A stretch of 64,000 nucleotides of DNA from positions 83,861,100 to 83,925,099 of the forward strand of contig CM076847.1 in NCBI GenBank assembly GCA_039519185.1. The letters run 5' to 3'. Both the position numbers and the translations under genes were made by a program. Positions 44,402 to 57,416 of the stretch are shown here, piece by piece. Each line of letters begins with the position of its first letter. Positions within the stretch are counted from its first letter, which is position 1. Below the pieces are notes generated by a model. The model did not search any database. It was not told the DNA's origin and saw only the letters and a list, made by a program, of their open reading frames with translations. Source of the DNA: Astragalus membranaceus (Eukaryota > Streptophyta > Magnoliopsida > Fabales > Fabaceae).

Positions 44402-47400
44402 TAGGGGTGCACAAAACATCCGGTTATATAAATATATCCAAATCTATGTCCAAAACATTTTAAAAATGACCATATATTTGGATTTGGTTATGTCCATAAC
44501 CATATTATTTTTTAGACTTGGATATGGATGTCCATTTTTTATAACTGGATAAAAAAGTAAAAATATCCATATCCAATTAAAAAGTAAAATAACATTTTAC
44601 TCTCGTATCAGTTCCTCACCCTCTTCACTCTCGTATCAGTTCACTCACACTCTCGCTCTCATCACTGATCAGTCTCTCACTCTCGCTCTCGCCCTCGCCC
44701 TCGCTCTCGCCCTCGCCCTCGCTCTCTTCACTCTCGTGAGTCGTGAGTCGTCTCTCGCCCTCCCCCTCTTCACTCTCGTGACTCGTCTCTCGCCCTCATC
44801 ACTCTCCACTTCCGCCGCTGCTTCCCGCCGTTTACACCGCTGCTGCTTCCCGCCGTTTACACCGCCGCCCTCTTCATTCTCCACTTCTTGTGGTCATGGA
44901 TCTCTCGTTTTCAGGTACTCTCCACTTTACACCGCCTTTTGTCCTCTATTTGGGTATTCTGATTTGGGTATTTCTGATTTGGGTATTCTGATTTGTGTTC
45001 TTCTGTTTATAACAAAGTTTATTCTAATTTACATATCTTTCTTTGTAAATTGATCATTGTAAATTTGGTATTCTCAGTTACGGATTTGGTATTCTGATTT
45101 GTGGTAATTTGGTATTCTGATTTGGTATTCTGGTAATTTGGTATTCTGATTTGGTATTCTGGTATTCTGATTATGGTAATTTGGTAATTTGGTATTCTGA
45201 TTTGGTAATTTGGTAATTTGGTAATTTGGTATTTTGATTTCGTAATTTGGTAATTTGGTAATTTGGTATTCTTTTGATTTGTGGTCATGAATTTATATGC
45301 AACACATATGCAGTGCCGCCCTCTGAGACAGCTGAGAATACAGTTACTGGATTACCGCCTCGGCGTAAAAACAAATCAAGTGTTTGGGATTGCTTTACAG
45401 TAGAACCAGGCTCAGACAAAGCTAAATGTAAATTTTGTGGTGCCCTCCTCAAGTGCAAAAATGGGACAACTTCCATGATGGCTCACGCAAGCGGTTGCAA
45501 GGGTAACCCAAATGCTCCCAAGAAGAGGATGAAAACAACTACATCCTCAACTGCCACTTCTCCTTCGTTGGGAAAATTTGACCAAGAGAAATGTCGACAA
45601 GCAGTGGTGAAGATGATTGTAACCATGGAGCTTCCTTATCGCCATGTTGAGCATCCAGGTTTCCGGGAATGTATAGGTGTTTTACAACCAAAGTTTTCTC
45701 CAATCTCCCGTAGTACTGTAGCACGTGACGCTTTGTTGTTGTGCGATACAGAAAAGACTAAGTTGAAGTGCTTCCTTTCCCAACATTGTCGAAGTGTTTG
45801 CCTCACAACTGATTCATGGACCTCATGCCAAAATATGGGTTACATGTGTATAACAGCCCACTTCATAGACAATAACTGGACTTTGCATAAGAAAATTATT
45901 AGTTTTCCTCAAGTGACCGGCTGTTCAGGAGATGTTGTAGCTGCGAAGGTTTCAGAGTGCGTGACTAATTGGGAGTTGAACCGGGTTTTGACGGTGACAG
46001 TTGATAATGCCTCGGCAAATGATCGTGGAATGGAAATTCTAAAGGTGATGTTGAAGTTGAATAGTTCTTTAGTTTTGAACGGAGATCATCTGCACATGCG
46101 CTGTTGTGCGCACATAATAAATTTAATTGTGAGGGAAGGATTGAAGGAAATTGACATTTCTATTGTCAGAATTCGTAATGCGATTAAGCTTATTAGGGTT
46201 TCCACTTCACGTTACCGTAAGTTCTTGTCATGTGTTAAGAAAAGACACCTCAAATACAAGGGTTTTGTAAATTTTGATTGTGAGACTAGATGGAATGCAA
46301 CACATGACATGTTGAAGGCTGCATTGAAGCTTCAAGAGGCATTTGTAGAGCTTGAGATCCTAGATGCCAAGTATTGTCAAGAGCTCAACAAAGGAAAGGG
46401 TGTGATTCTGAAAAGTCTTGAATCAATTAATCTATACTTATATTTGAATATCAACTATTAAGCCATCAGCAAGAATTTGTGATTCTGGAACTGCTTCTGT
46501 TTTGTGATTCTGAAAAGTCTGGAACTTGTGTTATCTTGCAAAAAATGGAACGTTGCAAGATGAATTGACCAATAAATTTGGATATTATACTTGTTCATTC
46601 CAGGAGACCATGAGCATACTTAATCTTGCTTCTGTTTGTCTTGAATCAATTAATCTATACTTATATTTGAATAATTGAGTCTGTTTGTCCTTTGTTTTAT
46701 TTCATATGTTGATATAAACTAGTATTTATTACGCTTTATGCAGAAATATTTTCCCAAAACATAGATGAAGGTGGTAGTTCAACACATGTCACTCTTGCTG
46801 AAGATTAATGGGAAAGTTGAAGCTGGGTTTCCAGAGCAATGAAGTTTGTGGTCTGCTGCTGGTGTAATTATTGGTCCGTTTGACGGGAACTTGAGAAATT
46901 AACTTAGTTTAGAACCGTTTTCAGAGCTGGGTTTTGTATGAAGTTGAAGCTGGGTTTCCAGAGCAGTGAAGTTTGTAGTCTGCTGCTTTTCTTGTTTGCC
47001 ACTACTTTTAAAACATCTTTGAAATTCATGCACTTTTCTTTTTAGGAAACCTGTGCTTAGTAAGCATTGTAATGTTTAAATACATTTTGTGGAATATGAT
47101 TTTGTGGAGCTGGTAAAATAACTACTTGGTATTCTTACTTCTATGGGATTGAATCTGAATTGTTTGCTCTATTAGTATGTATGTATTTTTTTGTACAAAG
47201 TTGACAGGGTAGGAGCAACAGCAAAATCTAATTAATATTACAATATGTAGCAGCATTTGTAATGTCTTGTCATTTTATTGTAGTATCCGTAATTGGTGTA
47301 GTGATTTAGTCTATGAGAAGAGTTGAGATCCTGCTATAAACAGTGTAAATGATTTGTTGCTATAATCAATTTGTCAATTGGATTTCTTTGATGATGGAAT

Positions 47401-47713
47401 TATGGATATAAAGAGGCAAAAACCGTTTTGGAAAGGTAAAAAATGGGCTTTAAAATGCAGAAACCGATATTAAAATATGAAAACCGGTTATAAAATCAAA
47501 AAATGGATATCCAAAATTCGGTTAAAAAATCAAAATCCGGTTAAAAATCCAAAATCCGGTTATAAAATATGGTTATGGATATAACCGGTTACATAACCGG
47601 TTTTGTAAAATAATAACCGGTTATACTAATTTGGTTATGGAACCGATTATATAAACCGGATATTTAATGGTTATGGATTGGTTTTTTAACCATGGACATT
47701 TTGTGCACCCCTA
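44402..47713 (+). mobile_element. hAT transposon, second assembled copy
   Basis: Ends TAGGGGTGCACAAAA, target duplication GCTAGACG at 44394-44401 and 47714-47721. It is four bases longer than the first copy, from indels in simple repeats. The identical target duplication and position show it was duplicated with the segment and was not a second insertion. Confidence 0.92.
44896..46461 (+). pseudogene. hAT transposase N-terminal half, second assembled copy
   Basis: Proposed exons 44896-44914 and 45314-46461. The exon 2 protein is the same as in the first copy, with BED finger and first catalytic Asp residues and no hATC region. The intron is eight bases longer, in its TTGGTAAT repeat. Confidence 0.83.
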
Positions 47714-48085
47714 GCTAGACGAGATAAAGGGCCATAATTATATACCAATGCAAAGATTTAATTAAATTCGGAATACAACATTTCAAGTTAAATCTCAAAC
47801 AATTTCAATAAATACTACATACTAATTATATTGTAGCTTCATAAAATTGTACTTATATTATAATTTAGCAGAAGTATAATGTTACAATTAAAATGAAATA
47901 AGATCGTGAAGAAACTTTTTGGCAAAGTTGGGTTTCTGCAACCTAAAACCTCTATATCCTTCGTAAATCTTTGTATACCTGAAACAACATTAGACGAGGG
48001 GAGATATAAAATCTCAAGAAATTCTTACAACAACCTGTACCAGCACAAACCTCCTTAAAAATGGCTGAAGCACCTCATCCATCAA

Positions 48086-48301
48086 AGCCTAAAATGTTGA
48101 GGGAGCATTGGTTAACTCAAAAGACATGAACAAGTATTCATAGTGCTCTTCATGAGTACGAAAGGATGTCTTAAGAATGTCCTCTGGTTTCATCCTAATC
48201 TGGTGATAACCAAACTTAAGATCTAGCTTGGAAAAAATGTTTAAATCCTTGAGGTCATCAAACAACTCATCAATCAAAGGAACTGGGAAGTTGTTGGGCA
48301 T
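48086..48301 (-). pseudogene. Ty3/gypsy reverse transcriptase fragment, second assembled copy
   Basis: Identical at protein level to 30094-30309 (FSKLDLKFGYHQIRM, FELTNAPSTF). Confidence 0.88.
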
Positions 48302-48408
48302 AGTTAAGCTTATTTCAAAGTGAGAAAAACATCAAAAAGAGGGAATTGAGTAGTGTTTTTCAAAAAATCTTTTTGTAAACTTTGTTTTCAAAAACCTTTT
48401 TGTCTTGA

Positions 48409-48899
48409 TTAGAACCATGAAAAAGACTCTAAAATAGGGTTTGAGCTTTGAACATTTGGGTCGTTTGGATCACGAAATAGTAGCTCTTTAAGTTTCTGGA
48501 GTGTTCTTTTCTTCTCCCTAATCAACTGTAGCACCATCGTCTGGGCACTTAGCGTGCTTGCCGATGTCATGTCATCTACGGTAATCACCACTTTACATCC
48601 CCAAACATAACTTTTAATCATATGGTGTCTAAGTAGCACTTTAGCATAGTGCCAAAATTCACGAACCAACTTCACGTAACATTCTTCATGAGCCATAGAG
48701 AAGTATTCGAACCAACCCATTTAGCCAGAGAAAGGTTGTAGTCGAATCTCTCATAAGCGAGTTCGTTGAATTCAATCCTTGAATCCATCATCACAGTGTA
48801 AGTTAATGGGTCACCATACCCGACAGGAATAGGAGCAGCAATCACATTCAATGGTTGAACTTTGTGGACCTCAGCGGTTTATGAAGAAGAAGATGCCAT
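48409..48899 (-). pseudogene. Transposase_32-like fragment, second assembled copy
   Basis: Same sequence and frameshift as 30417-30907. Confidence 0.48.
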
Positions 48900-49332
48900 T
48901 GTTGAATACGAAATAACTTTTGCAAAGAGAATGTTAGGGTTCTGTGTTTGCTTTGAAAGAAGAGTGAGTAATGTGTGAAGTGAGTGATTGTGAAAGTAAA
49001 CAGTTTTAATCAAAAGGCCTGAGAAAATCATATCAAAAGAAACTGTTGTTATCAACTACGAAACGTCTGCGTCGCCATTAAATGAGCGCGGTAACACATG
49101 TTGTAGCAGTTAAGACACTCATTATTTATTAAAATCTAGCACAAAGATACCTAAAGATCTTCTTAACTGCTATTAAGTGGACCTCCTTAGGATCTGATTG
49201 AAATCTAGCACAAAGACAGACACTAAACATAATATCAAGTCTTGATGTTGTTAAGTATAAGAGAGTCAATTATACCTCTTTACAATTTTTGGTCTGCCTT
49301 ACCACATACCACATCCTTACCTAGAGTACACA

Positions 49333-49992
49333 TTGGGTGCGCATTGGTGTACTCATTGGTTTACTATCTTTAAGTTTGAATTTCTTGGCAACTTTTTTAA
49401 CATACTTTGTTTGATGTATGTAAATTCCTTCTTATGTTTTCCCATCAGACTTGAGTTTTACCATCAAACTCAATTCAAACTCATTTTGCATAAGATTAGA
49501 AAACTCCTTACAAAATTTCTCATTAATAGTTCCAAATATAATATCATTAACATATATTTGATATACCTCTTTGTTTATATGACCATTTTAGGAAAACACT
49601 TTTTACGTCCATCTGATATACAATTATTTTATGATGTGCAACAAAAGATAAGAGAATACGTATAACTCGTAACCTAACAACAAGAGCAAAGGTTTTAGTG
49701 TAGTCAATATGTTCTTCTGAGAGGATCCGTGAGCTACTAACTTTGCTTTATTTCTAACAACCTTACTGCTTCGTCGAGCTTGTTTCTGAAAACTCACTTG
49801 GTTCCAGTTGCTTGCTTGTCTTCTGCTAAAGCACTAGATCCCATGTATTGGGGAATGAATCAGTGGTTGTAGATGGTGGCGTCATGACCAAATTTGGAAC
49901 ACACTTGGCATTGGACATTGCCATGACCTCCTCTTCCAGATCTACCACCACGACTAGATCTGCCACCACATCCACCATCACGTCCTCCACAA
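49333..49992 (-). pseudogene. Copia SIRE-like relic, second assembled copy
   Basis: Same motifs as 31340-32000 but with several one-base indels relative to it (for example an extra A near 49514 and an extra T near 49572), which change the accidental frames. Confidence 0.78.
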
Positions 49993-50720
49993 GAAGCCTT
50001 ATCAGATACAATATAGTTTGCCTGAGGCACAAGCAGAGCGGTAGAGACGCCATAGATAAGCTATGAGAGGCTTAACATGAGGACTGGAGCCACAATTGGA
50101 GCCACGTCATTAGTAATTGATCTTGAAGCTCTCACTCTATGAATGATGGATTCTCGACGCAGCGTTGCGATCACCATCAATGAGAAATTGAGGTGGTACC
50201 CAAGGCGCCCCGCAAAAGCGGTGGAGTTTATGTGCTCGAAGCACAGACTCAACTATTGGAGCCACATCAGAAGACTGTCGCCATCAAGCATCCCGAGTAT
50301 CTAATACGAGAAAGACTTAAAAGGTTTGAGAGAGGCGACGAAGACGCCATTGTAGCTGTTGAAAAGTTGCTTGACCGCGACGAAAAAAGGAGAAAAACCA
50401 AGATCAAGAACCACGTCAGTGGCTTTGGAAGCTTTTCGTTACCATGATAGAATCAAAGAATTTGTTTTCCCATTGTATTTCTAAAATATTGTATTTCACA
50501 ATGTTAGACTCTAGAACAAAGCTCGACGCTTAAATACATAATCAAGTTGTTGCTCCACAAAATAGAAATTCAATAGCACCGAAACAGAAAGCTAATAGAA
50601 AGTGACTCATGTGAGCCATTACAATCAAACGTGCAGCACTAATTGACGTGTACTAACAAATATACTAATTGAACCTCTAACAGTCTCCTATCATGATAAC
50701 ACAAATAATTGATAATAACA

Positions 50721-51121
50721 TGTTGAAAGTCTCACATCAATTGTGATATGACCTGAAAATTACTTTATAAGTGGGAGGCATTAAATCAAATTCTAAGATG
50801 TATCAGAGTCTATCCAAGATCTGTTGGGTCACTCGTTATCGAGCAACTCAAGTCACACTCCAAATGTCTAGTTCTGGGTGTGAGGGGGTGTTGAAAGTCC
50901 CACATCAAATGTGGTCTGACCTCAAAAAGACTTTAAAAGTATGAGAGACATCACTCACTCTACAAGCCACTCGGTCACGCTCCAGATGTCTAGTTCTGGG
51001 CGTGAGGGGGTGTTTAAAGTCCCACATCAGATGTGTCTAGCCTCAAAAAGACTTTATAAGTGGGAGAGACATCTCTCACTCTACAAGCCAAATTTTTCAG
51101 GGTTGAGTTATGCCCAACTCA
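50721..51121 (+). mobile_element. TRIM with three LTR-like copies, second assembled copy
   Basis: Blocks begin TGTTGAAAGTCTCACATC (50721), TGTTGAAAGTCCCACATC (about 50888) and TGTTTAAAGTCCCACATC (about 51010). The differences from 32716-33115 are the densest in the whole duplicated segment. Confidence 0.72.
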
Positions 51122-51407
51122 CATTCTAAAAGATGCAAGCATAACCACAAGCAACTAGAGAAAATATATCCAAAAAGTTTCCTTCCATGAATTTTGTCCT
51201 TGGCAAGATCAATAGCACATGACTCCTTCGAATTTCGCTAATCGATCTCCTCAGCCTCCTCTAATGGCATATCTTTTAGGTTCTCCTGCCAAATCATCTT
51301 GACTCAAGCACAACACATCATGTCACATCTCTAATGTTAGTTCGTCACTAAAAAATTTGCTTCTAGTTCTATCAATGATCAAATGGTTGGTTATTAAAGT
51401 TAGAGGT

Positions 51408-51539
51408 ATCTCGAATAGGCAGCTCAGTTGGTGAGCTAAGCAATATCGAATGAGCGCACCAAAAAAGTGCAAGTAGGAGGTCCTGGTTTAGACTCGGGAA
51501 ACTAACATTTCATTCCTCACTAACATTTGCCTATAAAAA
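51408..51539 (+). mobile_element. SINE, second assembled copy
   Basis: Counterpart of 33397-33530, with target duplications AAAGTTAGAGGT (51396-51407) and AAAGTTAGAAGT (51540-51551). A few bases differ. Confidence 0.83.
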
Positions 51540-52144
51540 AAAGTTAGAAGTTTGTCAATGCAGTTTATTTTGAATTTCATCATACTAAATGCATTGTTAA
51601 CGCTTTGGACATCCACCAAATCTTGCTTAAAAAAGTGTTGGGTCAGAAACTCAGTTGTTCCTCTGCTGCCAACAATCCTGTAGCACTTTTCAGTTCTCGT
51701 AATTCCAAATTTTCTGTTGCAAATACAGTAACTCATAATTCCATTGTAAATGCAAGCAAGCCACGACCGTACGATTAGAGATAATAGACTAGTAGGACAT
51801 CGTCAGTCCTCTCTGATTCAAGATGTGTCCAAACTTTGTAATGTTTAAACTATAAATAAAGGTTGTGATTACCCTGGAATTTCCTTACCAGGACCCCAAC
51901 ACTAGGATGCAGTCAGTATTCAAGATACTAATATACTTGAAGAGATCATCATCGACGGGACTAAAATCGTGGACACCTTAAGGCAATTGCACCAAGTCTG
52001 GTTAGTTGGAGCAGGCAAGCAGCCTACAGTGGCGGCAGGAAGTTAACAGACCAAAGATTAACATCAGGCAATTGCACCAAATCTGGCTAGTTGGAGATGC
52101 CAAAAACAGTGTTATAGTAAGGACTAAGGAGGAGTAGTGCATAA

Positions 52145-52421
52145 GCTGAATTTAGAGCAGTGGCTCATGGAATTTTTTGGTCATTTTGGATGGAAAGATT
52201 TCTATAATTTACAATTCCCAACCAATAAAGCTGTATTGTGACAACAAAGCGGTTATATCCAAAGCACACGGCTCAGTTCTACAGTAGTTCTACATGATAG
52301 GAACAAGAATGCAGAAGTTGACAAATATGTCATCATGGAGAAGATAGAAAAGGGACAGATCTTTATTAGATATTATCCCTTTTTAGAACAATCAGCAAAC
52401 TGTCTTAAAGTTCATCACTAA
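52145..52421 (+). pseudogene. Copia RNase H relic, second assembled copy
   Basis: Same as 34132-34408 (AEFRAVAHGI, CDNKAVIS, EKGQIFIRYY), with the same stops. Confidence 0.78.
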
Positions 52422-53901
52422 CCAAATTATTTAGGTTTAATTTAAATTTGTAGTGGTAATTTTTTGATTTTATAGTTCACCAATGACTACTCTTAATAGA
52501 ATCAATAATGACCCGATAGGTAGTGCAAATAGGAGTATAGAATAAGGCAGTGACTATAGTAAAATGAAATATTTATGTTGAGCAGCAGATAGCATATTGA
52601 CAGCTCCCATGTTGCCTAATCTATATGCTCAGTCTTAACCCTTGCAAATGGTCTTACACAATGTCTATGCTACAACCATCTCTTTGTGCTGCTACTTACA
52701 TCCTACGACTAAATGGAACTGAAAATTTTATTTTACATAGTAAAATAATACTAAACTGCAGAAGATTTTATAAAACTAACGAATCCATCTGCTAGCTATT
52801 TATCTGTCAAACTTTTACGTTCCAGAGGAACTCACATGAGACAGTTCAATTTTACTTTACTTTTGGGAAGATAACATTTTATACAGATTTTATAACATTT
52901 AGTCCCAATTCTCACTCCAATAAATTTTACTGTTATTGTAATTAAAACTTAAGTCCCAAATCGAGCAAGGGACATTTTCAATGACTACTCTGAATATAGT
53001 AAATACTGATTAAGGAATAGAGTTAAAAGGAATTAACAAGCATAAGTAGCAGGAAGAACAATTAAAAGCTGCACTACCAATTACAATGCTAATGAAGTTA
53101 AACATTATTATGAACATTACCTTTCCCTACTGGTTTATTCCATGTATGTGTGCGTGCGTGTGTGTGTGATGTTGCAACAAGTGCAGTCAATTATGCACAT
53201 CCTTCGTGGTTCCTTTACCCTATGACTTTATGAACGGAAGAAGATGCTTATTTTTTATTGGCAATATCTGCGGGTTTGATTTCTGACATTGGGGCAATCA
53301 ATTTCTACTTTATCTGCAGGTTTGGTTTCAATATTCATCCAGTGGACAACTAAATCTCTTTTCATGTCAAATTTAGCCCTTTTGAGACACGGATCGAGAA
53401 AAACAGCAAAAACTACATCCTCAAGAACTAAATTTGTTTTTCTTTTTGGGGAAAAAATTCAAAAACTAAGAAACTAAATGAAAGATTTGTGGAATAAGCG
53501 CAAAAAAAAAACAAAAAATAAAAAGCTGCATAATCCACACGAAGCGATTTATTTGTCAATTTAACACGATAAGTTTAATATTTTGCTACAATTTGTTCAG
53601 TCCGTTTATTTTAACGAAGTGTTCAGCTATTAATTTTTTCCTATATCTCTACTAAGCTATAAGCTATAACCAATAGGTGTTAACCAACGATCTAGGTAAC
53701 TTGACACAACCTAGCATCGCGATTAGCTGTTAAGAGGATAGCAGGGTCCTCAAATGACTAACAAGGACTAACATGGTTGAATAAGCATGCTATTACTAAC
53801 TTTCATGCTATTAAACTGTGCAGCAGTGGAGCCATAAAACAGAACTTATAAAACTAATGATTAAGCCTGCTACTGTGAGTTCAATATTCATGGTCCACCT
53901 A
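52422..53901. other. AT-rich spacer, second assembled copy
   Basis: Counterpart of 34409-35888. The (GT)n run near 53150 is two bases shorter. No gene. Confidence 0.5.
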
Positions 53902-54368
53902 ATCAGAAATGGCTCACTAGACAAAGAGCCTAATAGAGAACACAAAAGTCCTTAATTAATAATTAGATAATGAATGCATTAATTTCAGTCATTTTGCCTT
54001 CTTTTCTTTCCGTTTCTTTTTCTTGTATTTATTCAGTAGAATATGAAAGACTAGCACTTAATTCAATAGAATATGAAAGAGCCTAATCAGAAATGGCTCA
54101 CTAGACAAAGAGCGAGAACACAAGAGTCCTTAATTAATAATTAGATAATGAAGACATTAATTTCAGTCATTTTGCCTTCTTTTCTTTCCGTTTATTTTTC
54201 TTGTATTTATTCAGTAGAATATGAAAGGCTAGCACTTAATTCATTAGAATATGGAAGGTCATCACAGTAGAATATGTAAGGCCACCTCTTCTTGTATAAA
54301 TAGAGCCTCATGCTCTCTTCCATTTCAATAAAAACATAATATTTCTTTTCACTTCTCAAATTCTAATA
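53902..54368 (+). repeat. 5' LTR (3' part) of the Copia element, second assembled copy
   Basis: TATA box TATAAATA at 54295-54302. The LTR ends before TGGTAGTCAGAGC at 54369, a primer site for initiator tRNA-Met with one inserted base. It has the same 181-bp internal duplication as the first copy. Confidence 0.68.
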
Positions 54369-54464
54369 TGGTAGTCAGAGCTTTTTTCGCCACCACCGTG
54401 CTTAGTTTAGATCCTTCGCTTCTGCATCGCAACCGTCTAGCAACCGTTGCGTCGTCAATTCACC

Positions 54465-56877
54465 ATGGCGATACCATCTTCTTCGGCACTTTCATCCACA
54501 GCGTCGTCAACTCCATTTGCAAACTTCAATTACAAGTTCACAGAGAAACTTGATGACAACAACTACTTAGTGTGGTTGCAGCAGGTTGAGTCTGTGTTAC
54601 GCGCGCATCGTCTTCACCGATTTTGCGTAGCGCCAGAAATTCCTCTTCAATATCTCAATGAAAATGATCGCACCAATGGAACTCTCAATCCAGCGTTCCT
54701 CGAGTGGGAGGTTCAAGATCAGATGTTACTTTCGTGGTTGCAACAATATCTCTCAGCGTCGTTGCTTCCAACCATGATTGGTTGCCGTCACCCGTGGCAA
54801 CTCTGGGATCGTATTCACCAGAACTTTCACTCTAAGATCAAGGCTCAATCGCGTCAACTACGCACTGAATTACGTACAATCAAGAAAGGTACCAGTACTA
54901 TCACTGAATTTCTCACTAAAGTCAAGGCGATTGCCGATTCACTGATCTCCATCGGCGAAAACGTCACTACTCAGGATTAGTTAGACGTTATCCTTGAAGG
55001 TCTTCCGCCTGATTTCGAATCTCTTGTTACTCTCATCAACAGCAAATCTGACTGGTTTGAATTCGATGAAGTCAGGTCTTTGCTCTTAGCACATGAACAC
55101 CGTGTCAACAAGCAAAAGATCGTGGAGGAAGTTTCTTCACTAAACCTTACTCAAAATGTTGCTTCTGTATCTCAACCTAATCTCACACCACAGGCTAATT
55201 TCACTAATTCAGCGCCTCCACAAACTAACAACAGATCTGATAACTCAGGAGGAGGCCGTGGCAACTACAATGCTCGTGGTGGAGGCCGGTTCGGTCGTGG
55301 TGGAGGACGAAGTGGCCGTAATGGAGGTCGAGGCAATTTGCAATGTCAAGTGTGTCGCAAATTTGGTCATGAAGCATCTGTCTGCTTTTACAGGTACAAC
55401 GCTTCCTATGCTTCACCATATGGTGCACCTTCAGTAGCCTATACCTATGGCAATCCCTACCAGTATATTAGGCCTGCAGCTACATATGCCCCAACACCTC
55501 CCTGGAATGCATCAGTTCCTGTTGGACCTCCACTAGCACCTCGGGCAATGTACACTAACACTGCTGCTGCAGCACCAGTACCTTTCTTTGACACAGGTGC
55601 TACCAACAACTTTGGCTCCACTCCTCCACAAGCCAACACTGGTGTGCCTCCTCCACCTCACCTAGAGAATGTGTTCCTAGGCAACGATCAAGGTTTTCCC
55701 GTACACTCTATGAGTTCTAAATCCTTTCCCTCTCCTTTTAATCTTGCACATCAAATACATCTCAAAGATATCTTATATGTTCCCTCTCTAACCAAAGACT
55801 TAATCAGTGTGCACAAGTTTTCTCGTGATAATAATTGCTATTTCCAAGTTCACCCATTTCATTACCTTGTGAAATCAATCACAGGTTGATAACAGTCCCC
55901 TACTTCAAGGTCCGTTTGATTCCAGTGGTCTCTACCCTCTCTCTACTCAAGCTCACCAGTCTGCTGTTTCTGTTCCGGTTTCTTCAAATAATGTTAACCC
56001 CTCCCTTGTCAATTTCACTGCGATCCCACACACTGGCACTTTACAATCCTTATGGCATAACCGGCTTGGACATCCAAGTCTAGTTACCTTGAATAATGTA
56101 CTCAAACTCTGTAATCTCAGTACTTTTTCAAGCAATAATACTGATTTTTGTGTTGCATGTTGCATGGGGAAATCCCACAGATTACCTTCTCAACCTGCAG
56201 AAACTGTCTATAATGAACCTTTATAACTCGTATATTGTGACCTTTGGGGACCCGCACCTATGGTCTCTTCTTTGGGATACAAATACTATGTGTCTTTCAT
56301 TGATGCCTTTAGCAGACATACATGGATCTACTTTCTCAAAACCAAAGATGAAACACTGTCCAAATTCAAGGAATTCAAAAGCCTTGTTGAACTTCAGTTA
56401 AATACTAAAATTAAGGCTCTTCAATCTGACTGGGGGGTGAGTTTCGACCATTTAAGCAATATCTAGCAGACTTGGGGATTGTCAACAGAATCATATGTCC
56501 ACACACTCACCACCAAAATGGTGTGGTTGAGAGAAAGCATAGACATATAGTAGAAATGGGTCTGGCACTATTGTCTCAAGCATCCCTCCCATACCCTTAT
56601 TGGGATCATGCTTTTCATACAGCTGTTTACCTTATTAATAGACTTCCTGCATCACACACAAATCTCATTCCAGTATCCACATTGTTTAAATCAGTCCCTG
56701 ATTACAAATTTTTAAGTGTTTGGGTGTGCTTGCTATCCTTTGCTAAAACCATACAATAATCATAAACTTCAGTTCAGGTCGTCTGAGTGCACTTTTCTTG
56801 GGTACTCATCCTCACACAAGGGGTATAAGTGTCTAGATGGCAATGGTAAACTATTCATCTCCATGTGCCTGGTATGA
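54465..56877 (+). pseudogene. Copia gag-protease-integrase, 3'-truncated (copy 2)
   Basis: ATG at 54465. The frame runs to 55889 with one TAG (54978-54980): UBN2-type gag, Gly/Arg-rich linker, zinc knuckle CQVCRKFGHEASVC, protease-like FFDTGATNN, LYVPSLTKDLISV. Then a frame change leads to gag-pre-integrase (LWHNRLGHPSL, CVACCMGKSH), integrase with CDLWGPAP, SFIDAFSRHTW and LQSDWG, a one-base loss, then HHQNGVVERKHRHIVEM and YWDHAFHTAVYLINRLP with the last catalytic Glu region. After SECTFLGYSSSHKGYKC the homology ends near 56877. Reverse transcriptase, RNase H and 3' LTR are missing. Beyond 56277 the sequence is present only here, not before the gap. Confidence 0.88.
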
Positions 56878-56884
56878 GAAACTG

Positions 56885-57022
56885 ACCAAAACGCTGCTGA
56901 CTTTTGGATTCAAACAATGTAGATGATTGAGCATCACAGTCACCATCACAATCATTAAAAAGCAACTCGTTGTCATTCACAACATTTAAATTTTCTTCAT
57001 GTATAGCAGCCAGCAGACGCGG
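56885..57022 (-). pseudogene. Exon-like piece of an EEP-family gene (At1g02270-like)
   Basis: On the minus strand: RLLAAIHEENLNVV, then NDNELLFND. This resembles the block LLTAIHK...VVNYRELLFND that follows NNRGDG in plant endonuclease/exonuclease/phosphatase proteins with calcium-binding EF hands. After LLFND the similarity is lost (CDGDCDAQSS). No AG acceptor stands where the exon should begin. It abuts the truncated end of the Copia element, so the rest of the gene in this direction is gone. Probably a broken exon. Confidence 0.5.
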
Positions 57023-57416
57023 TTCACGGTCGCAATTGTGGTCACAACATCAAGGTTTTTTAGACCTTCGCAATCGTAGTCGCGGACATATTAACTTCAT
57101 TTGTTAGCAACTGTTTTGCAATATTAACAATCACAGCAGCCACAGACATAATTTAAAACCTTCCTCAAAACAATCCCCCAAAAACACATGAAGCATCAGT
57201 ACTAACCACCTCTATAGCACCGACACTTCCAGTTGAAGATGTGCCCGGCACCGACACAGACACTTCAATTACTTGTATTTATCAAATTAAAACAAGTGTC
57301 TACGTGTTTGTGTCGTGTCCGGTGTCTGTGTCTGTGTCGGTGCTTCATAGCTAACCACTACCAATAGTCACTAATAAGCAAGTAGTATTTCAGTTGGCAA
57401 TCCAAAACACACTTAC
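57023..57416. other. Intron-like spacer with a MITE
   Basis: AT-rich sequence between the two EEP-like exons on the minus strand. It holds the palindromic element at 57217-57343 and a CGGTTCACGGTCGCAATTG stretch near 57020. No coding sequence. Confidence 0.5.
57217..57343. mobile_element. Small palindromic MITE-like element
   Basis: It starts GCACCGACAC and ends GTGTCGGTGC, a perfect 10-bp inverted repeat, with further internal pairing between GCACCGACACAGACAC (about 57250) and GTGTCTGTGTCTGTGTCGG at the right end. 127 bp, non-coding. No clear target duplication, so the superfamily is open. Confidence 0.6.

Larger units (their letters stand above)
38761..56277 (+). repeat. Near-identical second copy of 20772-38260
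   Basis: The block starts with the same base as 20772 and ends with the base equal to 38260. It is 17,517 bp against 17,489 bp. Differences seen by eye are scattered single-base changes and short indels, with a cluster corresponding to 31.5-33.5 kb and length changes in simple repeats. The match starts exactly at the gap on one side and ends exactly at the gap on the other, as in two overlapping contigs. A true tandem duplication would need both breakpoints to fall at the gap. The entries below list its contents. Confidence 0.95.
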
